A stretch of 49,923 nt of DNA from Streptococcus saliviloxodontae (GTDB lineage: Bacteria; Bacillota; Bacilli; Lactobacillales; Streptococcaceae). The stretch spans positions 1 through 49,923 of the forward strand of contig NZ_JAFBEI010000013.1 in assembly GCF_016908655.1 (NCBI RefSeq), given 5' to 3'. The position numbers were made by a program, and so were the translations under genes. Position 1 is the first letter of the stretch. Each line of letters opens with the position of its first letter. Below the pieces are notes generated by a model that was given only the letters and a program-made list of their open reading frames with translations, had not been told where the DNA came from and made no database searches. Below, piece by piece: positions 45,386 through 49,923 of this stretch.

Positions 45386-46039
45386 ATGTTGCATTCGACA
45401 TGGCACGATAAGGTCAAAGCTGAACTTGCCCCTCATTATTTTGCTAAAATAAATACGTTTTTAGATCAGGTTTATCATAGTGGAGTCGTTTATCCTCCAC
45501 GAGAGAAGGTGTTTGCTGCTTTACAGGAAACGTCCTTTGAAGCAACTAAGGTAGTGATTTTGGGTCAAGATCCTTATCATGGTCAAGGTCAAGCTCAGGG
45601 GTTGTCTTTTTCAGTACCAGATGATTTTCCTGCTCCGCCATCTCTTAAAAATATTCTGAAAGAGCTTGAGAGTGATATCGGAAAGAGAGATCATCACGAT
45701 TTAACATCCTGGGCACACCAAGGTGTCTTACTTCTAAATGCTTGTTTGACAGTCCCTGCGGGTCAGGCTAACGGTCATGCAGGTTTGATTTGGGAACCTT
45801 TTACAGATGCGGTTATTAAGGTCCTCAATCAGAAAGAAGAGCCTGTTGTGTTTATTCTATGGGGAGGATATGCTAAAAAGAAAAAAGCCTTAATTACTAA
45901 TCCCACCCATAAGATTATTGAATCTGCCCATCCAAGTCCCCTGTCAGCCTATCGAGGCTTCTTTGGTAGCAAGCCGTTTTCAACGGTGAACGATTATTTA
46001 GAGCAGACGGGACAACTTCCTATTAACTGGTTACATTAA
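45386..46039 (+). CDS. ung: Uracil-DNA glycosylase
   Basis: 217 residues, family 1. Removes uracil from DNA. Catalytic Asp62 in GQDPYHG (60-66), the GLSFSVP stretch, [12 protein letters not shown], and the minor-groove loop [14 protein letters not shown] chose ATG 45386, preceded by AAAGGAG; the frame is open nine codons upstream. Cotranscribed with pyrC, 12 bases downstream, a pairing seen in other streptococci. Confidence 0.97.
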   Translation: MLHSTWHDKVKAELAPHYFAKINTFLDQVYHSGVVYPPREKVFAALQETSFEATKVVILGQDPYHGQGQAQGLSFSVPDDFPAPPSLKNILKELESDIGKRDHHDLTSWAHQGVLLLNACLTVPAGQANGHAGLIWEPFTDAVIKVLNQKEEPVVFILWGGYAKKKKALITNPTHKIIESAHPSPLSAYRGFFGSKPFSTVNDYLEQTGQLPINWLH

Positions 46040-46051
46040 AGGAGATAACAA

Positions 46052-47326
46052 ATGACATTATTGATTAAAAATGGACGTGTAATTGATCCTAAATCAGGAT
46101 TCGATCAACAAGCAGATATTTTAGTGGAAGACAATAAAATTGTTAAAATAGCTGATACCATTGACGCTAAGGTAGATCAGGAAATCGACGCGACTGGGCT
46201 TGTTGTAGCTCCAGGCTTGGTAGACATCCATGTCCATTTTAGAGAGCCTGGTCAGACACACAAGGAGGATATACATACAGGTGCTTTAGCTGCTGCTGCA
46301 GGTGGTTTTACGACGGTCGTTATGATGGCAAATACAACGCCAACGATTTCAACGGTTGACACCTTAACTGAGGTTCTGGCGTCAGCTGCTAAGGAAGCGA
46401 TTCACGTTAAGACGGTTGCGACGATTACAGACAATTTTGATGGGCAACATCTCACGGACTTCCCAGCTCTCTTGGAAGCAGGGGCAGTAGGTTTTTCTGA
46501 TGACGGTATCCCTTTGACATCTGCTAAAGTGGTTAAGGAAGCCATGGATTTGGCTAAAGCTAATAATACCTTTATTAGCTTGCACGAGGAAGACCCAGAG
46601 CTCAATGGCATTTTGGGACTCAATGAAAATGTTGCTAAGAAGCATTTTCATGTTTGTGGTGCGACGGGAGTGGCTGAGTATTCAATGATTGCGCGTGATG
46701 TTATGATTGCTTATGATAGACAAGCTCATGTTCATATTCAGCATTTATCCAAGGCTGAGTCAGTCAAGGTTGTCGAATTTGCCCAGCAATTAGGTGCTCA
46801 GGTAACAGCAGAAGTAGCTCCGCAACATTTCTCAAAAACGGAAGATTTACTTCTAACAAAAGGGACTAATGCCAAGATGAATCCCCCCCTTCGTTTGGAG
46901 AGCGACCGTTTGGCAGTTATTGAGGGGCTCAAATCAGGGGTTATTTCTGTCATTGCAACTGACCACGCTCCACATCATGTGGACGAAAAGACTGTTGACG
47001 ACGTCACAAAGGCTCCTTCAGGTATGACTGGGCTTGAAACATCTCTCTCTCTTGGGTTGACGCACTTGGTTGAAGCGGGACACTTGACTTTGCCACAATT
47101 TCTTGAAAAAATGACTAGTAATCCAGCGGATTTGTATGGATTTGATGCAGGTTATCTGGCTGAAAAAGGCCCAGCAGATTTCGTTATCTTCGCTGATCAA
47201 GAGGAACGCGTGGTTTCAGAAGTCTTTCAATCGAAAGCAGCTAACTCACCGTTTATTGGGGAGAGCTTAAAAGGAGATGTGAAATATACTATTTGTGACG
47301 GTAAGATTGTCTTCCAAAGGAGATAG
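46052..47326 (+). CDS. pyrC: Dihydroorotase
   Basis: 424 residues, class I zinc dihydroorotase. Closes carbamoyl-aspartate to dihydroorotate, the step before PyrD. Metal ligands in [10 protein letters not shown] (His60, His62), then [20 protein letters not shown] and IATDHAPH with the catalytic Asp. The site AAAGGAGATAAC precedes the ATG. Not preceded by a PyrR leader; it is expressed with ung, apart from pyrKD and pyrFE. Confidence 0.96.
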   Translation: MTLLIKNGRVIDPKSGFDQQADILVEDNKIVKIADTIDAKVDQEIDATGLVVAPGLVDIHVHFREPGQTHKEDIHTGALAAAAGGFTTVVMMANTTPTISTVDTLTEVLASAAKEAIHVKTVATITDNFDGQHLTDFPALLEAGAVGFSDDGIPLTSAKVVKEAMDLAKANNTFISLHEEDPELNGILGLNENVAKKHFHVCGATGVAEYSMIARDVMIAYDRQAHVHIQHLSKAESVKVVEFAQQLGAQVTAEVAPQHFSKTEDLLLTKGTNAKMNPPLRLESDRLAVIEGLKSGVISVIATDHAPHHVDEKTVDDVTKAPSGMTGLETSLSLGLTHLVEAGHLTLPQFLEKMTSNPADLYGFDAGYLAEKGPADFVIFADQEERVVSEVFQSKAANSPFIGESLKGDVKYTICDGKIVFQRR

Positions 47327-47365
47327 TATTTATTTTAGCGGATGTTAGTATAAAAATCTTTAAAA

Positions 47366-47387
47366 AACGTTCGGTTTATGTTATAAT
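47366..47387 (+). promoter_or_regulatory. PurBox and promoter of the 5'-nucleotidase gene
   Basis: GTTCGG at 47369-47374 is CCGAAC on the other strand, inside AAACCGAACGTTT, close to the PurR box AWWWCCGAACWWT. It lies directly upstream of an extended -10, TGTTATAAT (hexamer 47382-47387), where a bound PurR would meet RNA polymerase. The -35 is weak (TTTAAA), which suits regulation. Confidence 0.7.
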
Positions 47388-47419
47388 AGTATGATAAAAA
47401 AGTGAAAAAGGAAGTAAAA

Positions 47420-49798
47420 ATGAAGAAAAAAGCACTCTTGATTCCAGCTCTATCAACTGTCTTTTTGTCAACCTTGGTTTTGGCAAATGCTGTAAAAGCT
47501 GAGGATGCGACAACAACTGAAACAACTAGTGATGCTACAACGGTGTTGGCTCTAACAGATTCTCAAACCAGCGAAGTTAGCGAAGATACTTCTGTAGCGA
47601 CTGATGCTGTAGCAACAGAAACGGCTGTAGTGACAGATGCTGCAGACGAAACGTTTGCAACAACGACAGAAGAGACGCCGGTTGAACCTGCTACAACTGC
47701 AGTTGGTGATACTACTGAAGAAAGCACACCATCATCAGATGAAATTACCATTATTCATACGAACGATGTTCACGGACGTATGCAAGAGTCTTCAGGTGTT
47801 ATCGGAGATGCTAAGTTAGCAACTATTGTAAACGAAGCGCGACAAGAAGGTGAAACAGTTGTCCTTGATGCAGGAGATGTCTTCCAAGGGCTTCCAATTT
47901 CAAATAGTTCAAAAGGTGAAGATATGGCTGAAATCCTCAATACAATTGGTTATGATGCCATGACATTGGGGAACCATGAATTTGACTTTGGTCTTGAGCA
48001 ATTGAAAAATCTAAGCACGCAATTGAATTTCCCAATGGTAAGTTCAAATGTTTACGTTGACGGTGCTCGTTTATTCCAAGCTTATACTATTGTTGATAAA
48101 AATAAAAAAGTTAAGGGAGATGAGTTAGTTGTCATTGGTGTCACAACACCAGAAACAGCAACGAAAACCCACCCTTCAAACGTAGAGCATGTTACTTTCA
48201 CTGATCCAGTGACTGAGGTCAATAGTGTGATTTCTCAGGTAGAGGCTCAAGCAGCTGCAGAAGGTAATGAATACAAGACGTATGTGATTCTTGCCCATTT
48301 GGGTGTTGATACAACTACACCAACAGAATGGCAAGGAACTTATCTCGCAGAAGCTCTTTCTAAAAATGAGCTTCTCAAAGGTAAAAAACTAATCCTTATT
48401 GATGGGCACTCACATACTGTTCTTTCAGGAACATATGGAGATTTCACTTATAATCAGACAGGAAGCTACTTGAATAATGTCGGTATTATTAAGTTAAACT
48501 CTAAAGAAGTTTTATCTGCTGGTGTCATCTCAGCAAAAGAGGCAGAGGCTATCACACCAGATCCAACAGTTGCTGCTCTCGTTAAAGAAACTGAAGACAA
48601 ATACAATGCGGATAATGCTGTTGTCGTTGTTTCTGAAAGCCCAGTTGAGTTGAATGGTGATCGTACTAATGTTCGTGTCCGTGAAACAAACCTCGGAAAT
48701 GTTGTTGCAGATGCACTTTTAGACTATGGTCAAACTGGCTTTAGTCACAAGACTAACTTAGCAGTTACCAATGGTGGTGGTCTTCGTGAAACCATCAAAA
48801 AAGGCGCTCCTATTACAAAAGGTGATTTGATTGCAGTTCTTCCATTTGGTAATGTTATTTCTCAAATTAAGGTAACAGGTCAAAATATTCAAGACATGTT
48901 TGTCAAATCAGTGGGCTCTATTCTTCAAAAAGACTCAGAGGGACAATACGTACTTGATGAAAATGGTCAACCATTGATGGAACCATCAGGCGGTTATCTT
49001 CATATCGCTGGTGCTCGTGTTTACTATGATACGTCTTTGGAAAGTGATAAGCGTATTTTAGAGATTGATATTCTTGATCCAGAGACACAAACTTATAAAC
49101 CGCTTGATTTGACAGCTGAATATTATCTAACCACTAATGACTTCTTAGCAGCTGGTGGAGATGGCTACACAATGTTGGGAGGTAGCCGAGAAGAAGGTCC
49201 TTCTATGGACGTTGTTTTTGCAGATTATTTGACAAGTCATGCTGATGAATTGTCATCATATGCAGTTATTAATCCAAATTCACGTGCCATTTCAATCTCT
49301 CAAGCAGCCTATGAAGCATTGAAATCAGACACTACGACAAGTGATGATACTAAAGATACTGATAAAGCATCAACACAAGATGGAAAAACAGACAAGGGTA
49401 GCGATACTGCGAAATCAAACCGCGATTCTTCAGTAATGACGCCAGATACAGATAAAACATCTACGCAAGACAGCAAAAATGGTAAAGATAGCAGTGAGCC
49501 TAAAGATTCAACTGTTACTGATAAAAACGAAGCAACAGCTGTGAAAACTAATGAACCTGTCAAAAGTGGTGGTTGGACATCGACTAGCTACCTTGCTCCT
49601 GTCTATGTGCAACCGGCTACTGTCCAAGAAAGTCGCTCCAATACAGTGTCAGTACCTGTTACTTACAAAACAAGTCATAAGACACAACCAGAAACATCAC
49701 TTCCAAATACTGCAAGTCAAGAATCTCTCTTTGCTGTAATGGCAGGGCTTGCCTTGATTGGTTACGGTATGTATGGCGTTCGTCGTAAAAAATACTAG
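47420..49798 (+). CDS. Cell-wall-anchored 5'-nucleotidase
   Basis: 792 residues. Signal peptide 1-27 (AVKA then ED), a Thr/Glu/Ala-rich spacer (28-107), a metallophosphatase domain from 109 (IIHTNDVHGR, LDAGDVFQG, GNHEFDFG, LIDGHSHT), then the 5'-nucleotidase C-terminal substrate domain (VTNGGGLRE, AVLPFGNVI, LTTNDFLAAGGDGY). A Thr/Ser/Lys/Asp-rich wall-spanning repeat region (about 645-730) follows. The end has a sorting signal, SLPNTAS, a hydrophobic stretch and RRKKY. The motif is LPNTA, not the usual LPxTG. It resembles streptococcal S5nA/NudP and AdsA, which make adenosine from AMP outside the cell. Start at ATG 47420 after AAGGAAG; a GTG at 47402 is open but less likely. Confidence 0.93.
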   Translation: MKKKALLIPALSTVFLSTLVLANAVKAEDATTTETTSDATTVLALTDSQTSEVSEDTSVATDAVATETAVVTDAADETFATTTEETPVEPATTAVGDTTEESTPSSDEITIIHTNDVHGRMQESSGVIGDAKLATIVNEARQEGETVVLDAGDVFQGLPISNSSKGEDMAEILNTIGYDAMTLGNHEFDFGLEQLKNLSTQLNFPMVSSNVYVDGARLFQAYTIVDKNKKVKGDELVVIGVTTPETATKTHPSNVEHVTFTDPVTEVNSVISQVEAQAAAEGNEYKTYVILAHLGVDTTTPTEWQGTYLAEALSKNELLKGKKLILIDGHSHTVLSGTYGDFTYNQTGSYLNNVGIIKLNSKEVLSAGVISAKEAEAITPDPTVAALVKETEDKYNADNAVVVVSESPVELNGDRTNVRVRETNLGNVVADALLDYGQTGFSHKTNLAVTNGGGLRETIKKGAPITKGDLIAVLPFGNVISQIKVTGQNIQDMFVKSVGSILQKDSEGQYVLDENGQPLMEPSGGYLHIAGARVYYDTSLESDKRILEIDILDPETQTYKPLDLTAEYYLTTNDFLAAGGDGYTMLGGSREEGPSMDVVFADYLTSHADELSSYAVINPNSRAISISQAAYEALKSDTTTSDDTKDTDKASTQDGKTDKGSDTAKSNRDSSVMTPDTDKTSTQDSKNGKDSSEPKDSTVTDKNEATAVKTNEPVKSGGWTSTSYLAPVYVQPATVQESRSNTVSVPVTYKTSHKTQPETSLPNTASQESLFAVMAGLALIGYGMYGVRRKKY

Positions 49799-49828
49799 AA
49801 AACTAGAATAAAAAGCGTTTGACTTTAT

Positions 49829-49923
49829 TGTACTGACCCCAAAAAGTTGGACACTATATTTATTGAAGGGATTTAGTTCTGTATTGCACAGGACTAAGTC
49901 CTTTTAGTTTTGCTTTGATTCGT
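49829..49923 (-). mobile_element. IS3-family insertion sequence end, inverted copy
   Basis: Exact inverted copy of positions 1-95, beginning with TGTACTGACCCC. It lies 30 bases after the 5'-nucleotidase stop; the element's body would lie to the right of the window. Confidence 0.85.
49860..49922 (-). CDS. IS3-family transposase OrfB, C-terminal tail only
   Basis: Same 20-residue tail as at 2-64, on the minus strand, with its stop at 49860-49862. It enters from the right edge. Confidence 0.75.
   Translation of the reverse strand, partial: RIKAKLKGLSPVQYRTKSLQ

Noticed and set aside
49320..49560. CRISPR or tandem DNA repeat in the 5'-nucleotidase gene
   Set aside because: The repeats are loose protein-level repeats (DTDKxSTQD) in a coding region, with irregular spacing and no spacers.
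49309..49563. Minus-strand frame opposite the nucleotidase wall-spanning repeats
   Set aside because: Arises from low-complexity Ser/Thr/Asp codons read backwards.

Overview
The window reads as chromosomal DNA of a low-GC streptococcus. The reasons are the gene order rpiA-deoB-punA-deoD next to a LysR regulator (cpsY) and cpsABCD, AAGGAG-type ribosome binding sites, PyrR-type leaders before pyr genes, a PurBox, and a sortase-anchored 5'-nucleotidase. I cannot fix the species; a viridans or bovis/equinus-group streptococcus is my inference. Both ends are the same 95 bp in inverted orientation: the tail of an IS3-family transposase plus the element's terminal repeat. The window may therefore be a contig that stops at a repeated IS.

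Layout. (1) 1-1610: IS end, then decayed sequence (a broken cytosine-C5 methyltransferase start and other remnants) and an intact yjdF-like gene. (2) 1613-3835, minus strand: mnmE, an integrase-tail remnant, and an HdiR/LexA-like self-cleaving repressor with an operator over its own promoter. (3) 4010-8282: nucleoside salvage genes rpiA, deoB, punA, a glutamine amidotransferase and deoD. (4) 8454-14363: glf (galactofuranose precursor), cpsY on the minus strand, then the capsule regulatory/assembly genes cpsA-B-C-D, closed by a strong hairpin. (5) 14793-24080: capsule cluster A, with UDP-glucuronate 4-epimerase, Wzx, five recognisable glycosyltransferases (three GT2, one GT11, one GT32-like), an acetyltransferase and Wzy. 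(6) 24345-28411: two near-identical 1.3-kb direct repeats, each with a promoter and a WchF-type rhamnosyltransferase gene, flanking a UDP-glucose dehydrogenase gene. (7) 28422-36494: capsule cluster B, with GT4, a Stealth phosphotransferase, GT11, GT2, a second Wzy, GT2 and a second Wzx. (8) 36590-37816: a 408-residue protein I do not recognise. (9) 37800-41973: pyrK-pyrD-(YbaK/ProX editing protein)-pyrF-pyrE with two PyrR-type leaders. (10) 42085-47326: amidase, amino-acid ABC binding protein and permease, ung, pyrC. (11) 47420-49798: cell-wall 5'-nucleotidase behind a PurBox promoter.

How the genes fit together. The salvage, pyrimidine and 5'-nucleotidase genes handle nucleosides and nucleotides. 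The central 28 kb builds surface polysaccharide. CpsA-D would regulate and attach the polymer; Glf, Ugd and the epimerase supply UDP-Galf, UDP-GlcA and UDP-GalA. Two flippase/polymerase pairs suggest two repeat units, or a fusion of two ancestral loci at the duplicated wchF. No priming sugar-1-phosphate transferase (WchA/CpsE type) is visible, so chain initiation must depend on a gene outside the window, or the locus is crippled. The dual-cluster structure and the missing initiator are the most unusual things here.
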